Shown here: one piece after another, positions 26,357 through 35,943 of the stretch | Numbering within the stretch: position 1 is the stretch's first letter | How the letters are laid out: each line of letters opens with the position of its first letter | NCBI RefSeq assembly: GCF_003144195.1 | Contig: NW_020290017.1 | Span: 198,038 to 262,037 of the forward strand | DNA from: Ceraceosorus guamensis | Taxonomy: Eukaryota; Basidiomycota; Exobasidiomycetes; Ceraceosorales; Ceraceosoraceae | Reading direction: 5' to 3' | DNA: 64,000 nt | Position numbers and translations under genes: made by a program | The notes under the pieces: generated by a model | Told to the model about the DNA's origin: nothing | The model's input: the letters and a program-made list of their open reading frames with translations, nothing else | Databases searched by the model: none

Positions 26357-27343
26357 TTACAGCTGCATGCTGTCGAGCACGGAGCCCACGCTCTCTGCGT
26401 TGTTGGAGCGAAGAATGCGAAGAAGTCTCGCTTCACGCGTCTGAGCCTCGCGCAGCTTTTGCTCGTGAATTCTTTGCTCATGAGCCTTCTCTCGCCTGTG
26501 ATCATTCTCGCGCTCCGTCAAAAAGCTCTCTTGTCGGGCGAGATCGCGACTCTGTTTCTGCTGTGCTCGTTGGACCTGACCTTGAATCGCCTCGCGTTGA
26601 GCAACCTCGTCCTCACGATGCTGAACCGAGGCTTCGCGGCGTTCGACTTCCTCACGATGAGTCGCCGAGCGGCGCTCGCTCTGGCGCACTGCAAACTCGC
26701 GCTGATCAACGTTGAGCTGGCGGTCTCGGATCGCCTGCTCCCTTTCCGTGACCACCCTATCTCGCTCCGCCAAATTTGCGTCGCGGGCTGAAGCGTGGAA
26801 GTTGAGATCATCTTCACGCCGGTCCAGTCCCGTCTGACGCTCACGCAGGCTGTCGTCCCGGCCACGACGCTGGTCTTCAAGGGTTGAGAGCCTTGCTTCA
26901 TATTCTTGTTCGCGCATCGTTAAGGCGTTCTCTCGGGTAGCAAGGGCTTCTCGCTGCTGGCGCTGAGATGCCTCGGTGTGTCTAACAGCCTCTTCGCCAA
27001 TCCTTAGGATGTTCTCTCGGGCAGCGAGGGCTTCTTGCTGCTGGCGCTGAGATGCCTCGGTGTGTCTAACAGCCTCTTCGCGAAGCCGCAGCTGCTCCTC
27101 TCTTTCCTGGCTTTCGTCGTGTCCACGGCGAGCTGCTGCCCTCTGGATGGCTGCGTAAGCCGCCGCGTAGGCCATTGCTAGGCCATTCCTCTGATTCGGA
27201 GTGATTTCAGAGCCGTGAGTCTCGATGACAGAAGTAATGTCCGCTTCGCTTCTGGCATCTAGTGTCGTGGCTGATGCTTCACGCTGCTTGCGCTTCGCGC
27301 GCCTGCTTTGGTGTCCGTCGCGTGTGGTAACCTGCGTGTCCAT
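26357..27343 (-). CDS. Coiled-coil family gene B
   Basis: Function unknown; single exon, 328 aa. Basic start (MDTQVTTRDGHQSRRAKRKQ), then the family box ITPNQRNGLAMAYAAAYAAIQ at about residues 45-68. The rest is almost uninterrupted charged coiled coil rich in Arg, Glu and Gln. Two copies of a 28-residue unit (EEAVRHTEASQRQQ...) follow each other at about residues 88-143, encoded by two nearly identical 84-bp DNA units (26927-27010, 27011-27094). No signal peptide, membrane segment or cysteine cluster. The C-terminus ESVGSVLDSMQL resembles PSAVAAAMSGMQV of the gene at 34825, suggesting a shared end motif. It could be structural or nuclear (basic N-terminus), but no role can be assigned. Confidence 0.75.
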   Translation of the reverse strand: MDTQVTTRDGHQSRRAKRKQREASATTLDARSEADITSVIETHGSEITPNQRNGLAMAYAAAYAAIQRAAARRGHDESQEREEQLRLREEAVRHTEASQRQQQEALAARENILRIGEEAVRHTEASQRQQREALATRENALTMREQEYEARLSTLEDQRRGRDDSLRERQTGLDRREDDLNFHASARDANLAERDRVVTEREQAIRDRQLNVDQREFAVRQSERRSATHREEVERREASVQHREDEVAQREAIQGQVQRAQQKQSRDLARQESFLTERENDHRREKAHEQRIHEQKLREAQTREARLLRILRSNNAESVGSVLDSMQL

Positions 27344-28465
27344 CTTGGCGTTTGCAGGAACAGCTCCCTGACGGCAGCAGTATCAAAGACAGGACTCAGC
27401 AGGGTGATTCGCTTCGTATACATGTTGCAAAACGAGCGTCGATGCTCACTGTTGCTCACCGCGGGACCGACTGCCTCCTTTCGTCCTGTCTCAAGCTACT
27501 CCACCACCTAGCCTCTACTGCTGAAGCTGACTTGGGCGTGGGCTCTCCAATGCGACGATGTCAATGAGCTGTCGAGCTAAGCTGATGATGGAGTTTGAAG
27601 TCACGGATGAGGGCCAGCTGAATTGATGTGCCCGCGCTGTCTTGTTTGAGCTGATATGCTTTGAGTGGGTTGGTAGGACTGTTGGGGTGTCTGCGAGGGC
27701 ACTCCAAGACGCAAATCAGTGAGCAATCCAAGGTCGGGCCCGGCAGCTCGAAGCAGCGCACAACGCTCACACAACGCTCACCTGAAGACCGTTCCGAGTT
27801 GCGCTCTGAGGCCCCAGATGAGTCAACAGTAGTATGCTTACTCAAATGTCGCTGGTGGAGTGGAAGAGCTAAGCAGAAAGCCCAGCGTCGTCTCCGAGGC
27901 AGACGTGCGTTTGCATGAGTGCGCACGGACATGGACGCGCAGGCATACCCATGCATGCACACACGCATCCACGCGGACGTGCGAGTCGTCAGTCTATGAC
28001 TGCTGCTGTCTGTGCCAAGCGACCAATTCAGCGTCTATTCCTCACTTTCGAGTCCTTTCTCGCACGGAACGCGTAGGTATCGTATCAGGCGCGGAGAGAT
28101 CGATGTATTGAGGAGAGAGGGTATGCACCCCGATGTAGGATGTACATATCTTGTATGAATGTTGACGCGCGTCCATGGAAGGCGTGCACGGGACAGTAGA
28201 GAAGAGAGGCATCACGATGAAGACTGTCGTGACTGTCTGTATGGCCATTCACAATCCAATTCACGATTCGGCACAGCTCAGCAAATGTTGACAGCCGCGT
28301 ACGTTCACTGAAGGGCTCAGCTGTCTCGGTGTGTCAAATCAAGAGCGAGACGAACGAGGCGCGGGGAGGCGCGGAGTCTTAGAAGAAGACGTCCAGCGAT
28401 GGGACGAGAAGCGGTCAGAGCGAGACGAACGAGCGAGATGGCGAGAAGACATTCCGAAAGCTCCC
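27344..28465. other. Intergenic between coiled-coil genes B and C
   Basis: Promoter side of gene B and 3' side of gene C. No gene recognised. Short CATGCATGCACACACGCATCC-like alternating purine/pyrimidine DNA near 27945-27975. Confidence 0.45.
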
Positions 28466-29593
28466 TCAAGACGTCTTCTTGCTGGCGTCTTTCAGCTGCT
28501 CGTCACGGATGCTTTCAAGGGCGCGGTCCACCTCGTCCAGATTGATCTTCGATGAGCTGGGCAGCTGCTCACCAGCACGGAGATCCCCTCTGAACGGTTC
28601 ATGAAAGAGCTTGCTTGTCTTGGCTTCCTTGGTGAGTTTCTCAATATTCTCCCAGAACCCTGGGGGAGTGGGAGGAAAGAAGGCTGGAGACTTGATCCCT
28701 CCGTCACTGCAGACCGATCCAAGCTCTGCTGCCTCCTGGGGCGGTGGCTCAGACACCTCCGACTGAGCATCGGCATTGTCTTCTCGATGGGCATTGTCTT
28801 CTCGATCCGCCGTTGCCGGCGCCATGTCGGTGTCAATGATGACGCGACTCGCTCCCTCCATGGACTGCTCGATCTGAGTTTTGATACCATCTAGCTCAGT
28901 TTGCGCCGATCGAAACTTCCTCACAAGGTCCCCCAGAGTCTGAAACAGCGACTCCTCCACCTCAGGCAAACGCCTCTGGAACTCTTGATCCAATGCTTGT
29001 TGCGCCTCTACTTTCAGGCGCTCTTGAATGCTTGCGCGACCCACCATGAGCTCGTGGTCCATGCGCCTCTCTGCTTCCCTTTGGGCTGTAGTGATTCGTA
29101 GGGCCTGTGCAGCTGATGATGATTCAAGTTGCTTGTCCAAACGCGCTTTGTTCTGTGCGCGACCCATCTGGAATTCTTCCTCAAGCTTGCGGTTCTGCTC
29201 TGCGCGAACGGTCTCCATTTCCCTCTCAAGCTTGCGCTCCTTCTCTGCGCGAACGGTCTCCATTTCCCTCTCAAGCTTGCGCTCCTCCTCTGCGCGAGCG
29301 GTCTCCATTTCCCCTTCAAGCTTGTGCTTCAGCTCTGCGCGAACGGTCTCAGATTCTCCTTTAAGCTTGAGGTTCAGCTCTGCGCGAACGGTCTCAGATT
29401 CTCCTTTAAGCTTGAGGTTCAGCTCTGCGCGACCGACTTCCAGCTCGTGGTCGAGTGTTTGCTTAGCATCTGCGCAGGCTTTTGCTTGAGCCAGCCCCAG
29501 CAGGTTTTGGTAGGCCTTGTGGGCGCCTCTGTGGTGTTGCTTTGTCGAGCTGCCGTCATTGGCGCTTTCCAGTTTGTGATGCTTGCGTGCCAT
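28466..29593 (-). CDS. Coiled-coil family gene C (15-residue repeats)
   Basis: Function unknown; single exon, 375 aa from the ATG at 29593 (MARKHHKLES), chosen because genes D and F also begin MAR plus basic residues. The frame is open a further 138 nt upstream, into an 88-bp DNA repeat. A family-like box GAHKAYQNLLGLAQAKA lies at about residues 20-36. A coiled coil follows, with about six 15-residue repeats of the type RAELNLKLKGESETV / RAEKERKLEREMETV, nearly identical at DNA level (about 29155-29430). The C-terminal third is acidic and Pro-rich, with FFPPTPPGFWENIEKL, and unlike the other members. No membrane segment or signal peptide. Confidence 0.75.
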   Translation of the reverse strand: MARKHHKLESANDGSSTKQHHRGAHKAYQNLLGLAQAKACADAKQTLDHELEVGRAELNLKLKGESETVRAELNLKLKGESETVRAELKHKLEGEMETARAEEERKLEREMETVRAEKERKLEREMETVRAEQNRKLEEEFQMGRAQNKARLDKQLESSSAAQALRITTAQREAERRMDHELMVGRASIQERLKVEAQQALDQEFQRRLPEVEESLFQTLGDLVRKFRSAQTELDGIKTQIEQSMEGASRVIIDTDMAPATADREDNAHREDNADAQSEVSEPPPQEAAELGSVCSDGGIKSPAFFPPTPPGFWENIEKLTKEAKTSKLFHEPFRGDLRAGEQLPSSSKINLDEVDRALESIRDEQLKDASKKTS

Positions 29594-29621
29594 CTTTGAG
29601 TGCGCGACTGGATCGAGCCGC

Positions 29622-29797
29622 TGAAGTAGGAGCCGTCGGGCACGGAGCTGCTGACAGACTACTCGTTGAACGCGAGTCGAAGCGGCGTGATGTGATCTGT
29701 AGCTCTCGTTGAAGTAGGAGCCGTCGGGCACGGAGCTGCTGACAGACTACTCGTTGAACGCGAGTCGAAGGCGTGTGATGTGATCTGTAGATCTCGA
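29622..29797. repeat. Tandem 88-bp direct repeat upstream of gene C
   Basis: Two adjacent copies (29622-29709 and 29710-29797) starting TGAAGTAGGAGCCGTCGGG, nearly identical. They lie immediately 5' of the chosen start of coiled-coil gene C, so they may be promoter or 5' UTR. Confidence 0.85.
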
Positions 29798-31180
29798 GGG
29801 AAGCTGAAGATGTGTTGAACAAGCGAGAGCGAGCTGAGGATGTGTTGCAGAGGAACGAGCGAGCTGATGATGGTGTCGACAGTCGCGGATGATGGTGTCC
29901 CAAGGCGCGGGTGAGGGCTAGCGGAGATGCGCTACCAGGCCTTGCACGCGGCGCACGCCTTTCCACACCCATCCAGAGCGTTGGTCATGCGATGCGAGGG
30001 CCCAGTAGAGCAGCAGCAGTCAGCATCGTGATTGGTTCTGAGTGCTGAGTGCTGAGTTGCGATCGTGAGAAGCGCCCGTTAGCGTCGAGTCCGTTGAGAG
30101 TTGCATGGTCATGCACGATGCCCCGCCGCTGGTGGTGGCACGCCAGCGCGGCAGTAGTTGGAGACAGCGCGCGAAATAGAGGCGTGTGTGAGTCTTCTCA
30201 GTGGAGCTGGCAATGCACAAGAGTTCGTGATTGGAATGAGCGTCGAGTCAGCACGCTTCTCATTACATCTTGGGTCATTTGGCTCGGAGTCGGGAATGTG
30301 CAGGATTGTAAAAGTCTCGAATCAAGAATCTTGTGTGGCTGCCGTAGGCTTCTTCACGCGAGAAAGCTCATCATGCGATCGAAAGTCGTGATCACATGCT
30401 TTTGCACTTTCGACGAAATAAAAACGTGATTTTGCGATCCAATCGTCAATTTTGAATTTTCATTCAACGTCTCGATCAAATCAAGAACATCAGCATTCAA
30501 GTCATGAATTATGAATCAATCATTAATTTACAACCAATTGACTTACGATCTACAATTTGAACTCACATTGTAGTCTTTACCCAGCGCCGGTCTTTTCATA
30601 CTCTTGACTCACGACTTCAGACGAGGCACGGCTAGACGCTTCAGAAGACATACAAGATATAGGTGATTGAATTCAGAATCGTGACTCACAAATCCAAATT
30701 GCCATTAAGGCGCGAGGCGCTTCACGTGACCCGAAAGCGCAGCGCCCGCGCCGCGTCATATTCACGTTGTGCCTCGCCTGCGCCTGACCACCGGCGGTCC
30801 TCCTCGTCATCAACGAATCGTGAGGGTGAATATGAACGGATCACTGACCATCATCCCTCCGATGTCAAAGCCCCGAGGTCACTTCATTCGTCCATTTGAC
30901 AACTCGACACAAGTGAAATGCCGGCATCATCGAGCCAATTGAGCCGGGGAGACAGCGAAGCAGCAAACGAGCTAGACTCTACGCGTCTCGTCGGAGATGT
31001 ACACGACTCCGAGCACCTGCAATGATTGTCGGAGTTGGAATCATCTCTGGATGCGCATCCAAGTGGGAACTACGCCTGCAATGCCTCCAACATCTCCTTG
31101 CATCCAACACGCTCACGCGGACGCTAAAATCGCCAGAAAATAGGTGCATATATACCCATGTATGCCCTCTTTGCATCACT
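29798..31180. other. Intergenic, AT-rich in part
   Basis: No gene recognised. 30420-30620 is AT-rich with many AATCA/GACTC-type words (for example TTGACTCACGACTTCAG near 30603). Contains the rest of the gene C upstream region. Confidence 0.45.
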
Positions 31181-31273
31181 ACTCCTATGGTCTAGTTGTT
31201 AGCGCATGTGCGCTAGTGGCAGTCGCTTCTCCCTAAGTGGTTACAGGTTGTCGGTTCGATTCCGGCAAGGAGA
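31181..31273 (+). tRNA. tRNA-like unit b (isotype unresolved)
   Basis: About 93 nt. A-box-like TGGTCTAGTTG, resembling tRNA-Glu/Asp genes; perfect B box GGTTCGATTCC. Acceptor strands ACTCCTA/AAGGAGA pair at five central positions. A hairpin AGCGC-ATGT-GCGCT lies at 31201-31214, exactly where the D-arm 3' strand should be. It is bounded by CTAGT direct repeats, whose excision would restore a perfect TGGTCTAGTGG A box. No canonical anticodon arm is visible, so introns or decay must be invoked. Confidence 0.5.
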
Positions 31274-31984
31274 AGCAGCTGCGAAACTATGAGGATCCAA
31301 GGCTGATCTCGAGCGGTTCATTGGTCGTCTTAGTCCCTTCGGGTGGGCCAAGGTTCAATCGTTGGCGCGAGGACAGGGAAGCCTCCAACATTAGTTTTGC
31401 CACTCATTCCCCCATTTTTTTTTTTTCCTTCGTCAGAGCCCCGCTGTCAAGCGAAGCGGCTCTTGTGGTGAGCACATGTTGTGTTGCACTGCACATCGAC
31501 GCTTCCAATTGGCAGTGACGACCTTGGATTGAGAAGAGGGGAGTCTGGTCACGCCATTTTGCACGGGTTCAGCTCAAGCTCGATGTGAGTAGCAAGCAAG
31601 TGCCTGAAGCTGCCTCTTCCTGCTCGTCTGACGACCACCTTTGCCGACGGTCCTCACTAGCAACGCTCATTCACAATTCTGAACTGAAGGCTCTCTCCAT
31701 CTCCTTTCACCTCTTCTATAGTGGTGACGGTCAGCTTATTCGGGATGTGGAGGCGCAGAGTAAGGGACTGGAAAAGGTCATGCCAGGCCATCACTTTCAT
31801 GCGCCGCGTCACCTGAGCACAGCGCTCCGCTTCACTTCTCTACGGCGTGCTTTTCGATCTTCTCAAGAGAGAGGCTATCAAGACTCATTCGCCCTTGCTG
31901 TGCCATCTCAAACAAGCGTCAACACACACAAGACCTACGTATCGGGGCGCGGTCGGGATCGCCATCACTGAGCGTCGCTCAACA
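31274..31984. other. Intergenic, no gene recognised
   Basis: A T12 run near 31418-31429 follows tRNA-like unit b; it is 145 nt away, so too far to be its terminator unless the transcript is extended. The plus-strand open frame at 31585-31971 has no recognisable domain. Confidence 0.45.
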
Positions 31985-32330
31985 TATGTCAGTCGAGTGC
32001 AGCAGCTGGGAATATGATGGATTGCTATGATGATCGTAGTGAAGAAGGAAGAGAAGGCGCTAGTCAAGCGTTGTATGAAGCTAAGATAAAGCGCATGTCG
32101 CGTGCCAGCAGCGACAATGCTACTCGATGCTAGACCACTCTCAATCTCCTTCTCGACGGCGATATAGCGCTCGTGTAAGGTGTCCCGTATTGAGCGCACA
32201 GTCCCCTTCTCTGCATGAGGTACCCAAACGGTCTGAGTAAGCGCATCGGCCCCCATTGTATGCATGTATATAAGTCTCTCCCAGTTCCTTCAGTCGGATC
32301 CCCGCTCGATGCGAATTTGATCCCTTCTCA
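31985..32330 (-). pseudogene. Decayed relative of the adjacent unknown gene (32370-33773)
   Basis: On the minus strand the segment ATCAAATTCGC ... GACTTATATACATGCATA (about 32230-32310) aligns with 33415-33485 inside the next gene. The peptides that follow keep a similar spacing: GTVRSIRDTLHERY versus GTVYLIQDIASEIS. No complete frame is seen, so it reads as a truncated duplicate. Confidence 0.45.
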
Positions 32331-32369
32331 CAACACCCCGAACCCCTTCGTCAGCCTTGAATGAGCCAA

Positions 32370-33773
32370 TCACTCTTCTTGAGAATCGTGCCTCTTCCAC
32401 TGCTTCTGCTCCTGACCCAGTGATACTGTCGCGTGACCAATGTTCGAACTGACAACAGGACCAGAATCGGTGAAAGCAACGTCGTCATTCGGACTGGAGC
32501 CAGGAGCAGGAACGGTGGTAGCGACGATCTCCCTCGGACTAAAGACGGAAGCAGAAGAGGTGGAAGTGACGCCAGCTCGTGTCGTCACTTCCACCTCTTC
32601 TGCTGCCGTCTTGGTCTGCGGTGCGTTCGTGCTGTGATCCGAAGAAGCCGGTGCGAGTCCCAGGCGCAGAGAGAGCATGTAATTCGTCGAGGACAGAGGA
32701 AGACCTGTGCTTTGCACGGTTCGAGTGTGCTTGTTAGGCGCACTATTCCCTGAAGGACCGGCAACTTGATGAGCATCAGGTTGATCCGACGCTTTGCGTT
32801 TCACGCCAGTCGGTGCGAGAAAGCTGCCCGACTCGCTCAACTGCGAGGAAAGGGGAGAGGGGCCGACGAGTATGGCGCTGCCGGTAGAGGACTGAGAGCC
32901 ACCCGATCGACCTAGACTTTGACTCAAGCTCCTGCTGACCGCTGGCGTAGACCCGCGCCGGACGAGATGCCACAAATAGGGGTTGAGCCTAGTGACAGGC
33001 CCGTGCAAGGCCGCCTGCTGGAGATGAGGGTGGTCGTACTCCCGTTTCTCAAGATCGGTGTTTCTGGTCCACTTGTAGCTCCAGGGCTTCCATCGGGGCA
33101 CAAGGTTCTCCAGCCACGTCTTAGGCTTTTGGGTTTCGAATTTTCTGCTTGCCTCGCGTAACTCGTTCTTGGCTACCAAAAGCTGTAGTTGTAGATGCTG
33201 GATTTTGACCAGACGATCATAGGCGATTCTGCTTTCGGATGCGCAGCGCAATGAACCGACACCGACAGTGACTTTGCTTCGGGCGAGGTCCAGCGCCGGT
33301 TTCCAAAGCGTGGCTCGAGTTGTTGTCTTATTCCTGAGGCGGGAGATCTCGCTGGCTATGTCTTGTATCAAGTACACGGTCCCTTTTAGGCAGCTGAGCG
33401 GTCCGAGGAGCGCACAGGCCTCTATTCTATGCATGTATATAAGTCGCTTCCTTGAGTCGAGCTCCGAATTGAAGCGAATTTGATGGGATCTTCCAACATG
33501 TTGTTCGTCGTTCATGAGAGGGCCAAGAACGCCCATTCGCGTTGTCACGTCCTCAGAGATTGCCAACTTCGCCTGAAACACCACCAGCGCGAATGCAGGT
33601 TCGGCGTCGGAAGGCTCACAATCGTTCAAATTGGCGTCATCGATGAAATGCTGCTTGGCAGCCTGGTCGAAGCGCTCCCAAAGTAGTGAGGCTAGCTCAG
33701 CTTGGCAATATAACTCTAGTGACGTTCGAAACCATACGTCTGCCGCAGCAGCAATGGGTTTGGATAGTCGCAT
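32370..33773 (-). CDS. Hypothetical protein of unknown family
   Basis: Single exon, 467 aa from the first ATG (33773). I recognise no domain. The N-terminal half (about 1-260) looks folded and helical: AAAADVWFRTSLELYCQAELASLL, a Leu-rich stretch and a short coiled coil (RIAYDRLVKIQHLQLQLL). The middle has WLENLVPRWKPWSYKW. The C-terminal half is Ser/Thr/Pro-rich and disordered, with a possible nuclear signal VKRKASDQPD. It is not clearly a member of the neighbouring coiled-coil family. A 53-bp inverted repeat sits in the disordered part (32551-32603). The frame is open to 33878 but without an earlier ATG. Confidence 0.55.
   Translation of the reverse strand: MRLSKPIAAAADVWFRTSLELYCQAELASLLWERFDQAAKQHFIDDANLNDCEPSDAEPAFALVVFQAKLAISEDVTTRMGVLGPLMNDEQHVGRSHQIRFNSELDSRKRLIYMHRIEACALLGPLSCLKGTVYLIQDIASEISRLRNKTTTRATLWKPALDLARSKVTVGVGSLRCASESRIAYDRLVKIQHLQLQLLVAKNELREASRKFETQKPKTWLENLVPRWKPWSYKWTRNTDLEKREYDHPHLQQAALHGPVTRLNPYLWHLVRRGSTPAVSRSLSQSLGRSGGSQSSTGSAILVGPSPLSSQLSESGSFLAPTGVKRKASDQPDAHQVAGPSGNSAPNKHTRTVQSTGLPLSSTNYMLSLRLGLAPASSDHSTNAPQTKTAAEEVEVTTRAGVTSTSSASVFSPREIVATTVPAPGSSPNDDVAFTDSGPVVSSNIGHATVSLGQEQKQWKRHDSQEE
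32551..32603. repeat. Perfect inverted repeat, 21-bp arms, 11-nt loop
   Basis: Arms 32551-32571 and 32583-32603 are exact reverse complements (left arm starts GCAGAAGAGGTGGAAG). It lies inside the coding frame of the unknown gene and encodes AAEEVEVTTRAGVTSTSSA-like peptide. It could form a cruciform or a strong RNA hairpin. Confidence 0.9.
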
Positions 33774-34824
33774 CTTGTCGAGGCGACGAAACGTATGAGC
33801 TAGATTGTGATCAGCATGGTTGGGGCTTTGAGGGAGGAGTATTGAGGTGGTTGAGGGAGCGACGCTCGCTTCTCTCAAAGCGATAGAGAAGTCTTTCTCT
33901 CAAGATGTCGAATGCGGCTCTGACGATCTGGAGTTGTGGGGAATACAGTTACAAGTAATAGTCAGCGGGGATTGGCAAGAGAGTAGCCGGCATGGCAACA
34001 ATCAATAGCCGAATTGTGAGTGTGAGAGACTCATCAGGCTGCCGTCCAGCAGGTATTGTGCGATGCATAGCATATATGCAGGCCGAGTCGTGAGAGGCGC
34101 AGTCATGAGTGAAGCGCGCCACGTGGCTGGGCCGCGCACCCAGAATTGCGTCATGGCGGACCAATCGCATTCATGATTGAGTCATGAGTCACTTTGACTC
34201 ACGACTCATGACTCGTGAGTGAATCTGGATCACGAATTACGAATGTTCGGCTTCCATCACAAACTCTCCACACATCAGCTGCCGGCCATACGTCCACTCG
34301 ATCGCACCTGATTTGGTCAGTCTTCGCCCTTCCGCGCATCAGTTGCTCATCGACCTGCAAGCTACACTTGCTTTCATCGATACGTACTCTACCAGCAGAC
34401 ATGAGAATTACTTAAGTTCCTGGTGAGTAGCCAGTCATTGTGCAACTGTTCAAGTGCACATACATGGCTGACATGAAGAGAGTCACAATTCTGTTCTTAC
34501 TACAGCAGCTCCAACCCAACACGACCATACTTGACTCTCAACGTGCTACTCACAGGTCGGGCAATCGCACTCGGAACCTTTGGCGGAAACGTGCTCGCAA
34601 ACCTTCCTGGCCCGGAATCGTTCTGCTGATTTTGGAACGCTGGAGCAGTCTGGAAGGTACTCGTCAGCTTACTGGTGAGTACGTGCTCGGCAACGGCAAC
34701 ATGTACGCTGCTTCTTTTGACGCAGGCATCGATCTCTTTCTCTTGGTCTGACTGGAACAGGCCAAAAGAGTCCTCTGCTGCCTAGAGCATCGCTCTACCC
34801 ACGTCACGAGACCTCAGTGCTACA
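33774..34824. other. Divergent spacer between the unknown gene and coiled-coil gene D
   Basis: No gene recognised. Dense GACTC motif cluster at about 34164-34250 (GAGTCATGAGTC, GACTCACGACTCATGACTC), partly palindromic. Confidence 0.45.
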
Positions 34825-35259
34825 ATGGCGCGCAACAAACGCCGCAACCGTCCGGCCAACGAGCACGATCTCGCAGAAATACAACGCGAGTTCGATCGCG
34901 CTGCTCCCAGTGAGATGGAGATTGATGAGGAGTTCAAAGCTGTCCGCGAGGCTATGCCGGAGCCTTTGACGGACCAACAAGAACGCATGGCGGAGAAAAA
35001 TTTTCGCAAAGCTATCTCTGGCCTTCAAAAGGCTGGTGCTTCTTTCGTCCAGCAGAGGAGAATGGTGAAGATCTTCGAGCGCGAGAAGAAGGTGCAGAAG
35101 CAGGAGGAAGCCGTAGCCAAGAGGGAGGAAGAGGTCAAGGCCAGGGAGGAGAAGGCAGATGCCCGGGATGCGGCCTTCACCAAATCCCGCCTCCAAGCCA
35201 TTGCTGGCGCAGATACGCCTTCGGCTGTTGCCGCCGCCATGAGCGGCATGCAAGTCTGA
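34825..35259 (+). CDS. Coiled-coil family gene D (short member)
   Basis: Function unknown; single exon, 144 aa, the shortest member. Basic start MARNKRRNRPANEHD, family box LTDQQERMAEKNFRKAISGLQ at about residues 48-68, then one coiled coil (FEREKKVQKQEEAVAKREEE). It ends PSAVAAAMSGMQV, similar to the end of gene B. With the box near the middle and both ends matching longer relatives, it looks like a minimal form of the family lacking the expanded repeat tract. The ATG is the first in frame; the preceding bases ACA at -3 are acceptable for a fungal start. Confidence 0.7.
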   Translation: MARNKRRNRPANEHDLAEIQREFDRAAPSEMEIDEEFKAVREAMPEPLTDQQERMAEKNFRKAISGLQKAGASFVQQRRMVKIFEREKKVQKQEEAVAKREEEVKAREEKADARDAAFTKSRLQAIAGADTPSAVAAAMSGMQV

Positions 35260-35943
35260 ACGGTAAGTCGAGAGCAGGCACTACCTTACCTGACAACGAG
35301 GAAGATAAAATTGGCCTCAGGTCATCAGGTTTCTCGAAAGTCGTGTTCACAAGGTCATCAGTTCACAAGGTCACTCCGTCCGCACAGTCAGTCATCCCCT
35401 CTTCCTCCATTCGCACCTCTCGACACCCAACTCGAGGATCTGGCTAGTTCTCTACTCGCTGACTGTAGAACATGTATCCCAGCATTGTTGTCGAATCTAT
35501 CAAGTACTCAACGTCGCGCATTTGGTCACGGTCCACTCTCGAGGTCAGGCTGTGACCGTCTGAGTCACACTGCCCACCGCCCGAGAACCGTGTCTTCTTT
35601 ACGCTTTCTCTGCAGCGAAGGTTGCGATACTCGGTGATTTTTGGCATGGTCACTCACATTGAGTATTGACCTCGCATGAAAGCTCCAGGTTCATTCTTCC
35701 CGTGAGCACTGCGCGCGGATAAGATACATGTATTTTGCAACGGTCAAGAGAAAAAGTCACAAGGATGCTGCTCGGGAACGCTTCAATTAGAAGAAGGCAA
35801 ACACTTCTGGCTCCTATGGACTGACTACGTCAACACCGATGGTCTTGAACAACGTCGAATGGCCGACGCGCTTACCTCGGACCTTTTGGCCGAGATCAGA
35901 GAGTTTCGCGTGGTCGCCCCGATTTGTCTCACGACGCTCGGAC
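35260..35943. other. Convergent spacer between coiled-coil genes D and E
   Basis: No gene recognised; imperfect short repeats of GTCATCAG/TTCACAAGGTCA near 35320-35390. Confidence 0.45.

Noticed and set aside
31418-31429. T run considered as the Pol III terminator of tRNA-like unit b
   Set aside because: It is about 145 nt past the unit's end, farther than usual for a tRNA gene.
32551-32603. Inverted repeat considered as a MITE or terminator
   Set aside because: It lies within an open frame, lacks flanking duplication and is too short for a MITE.
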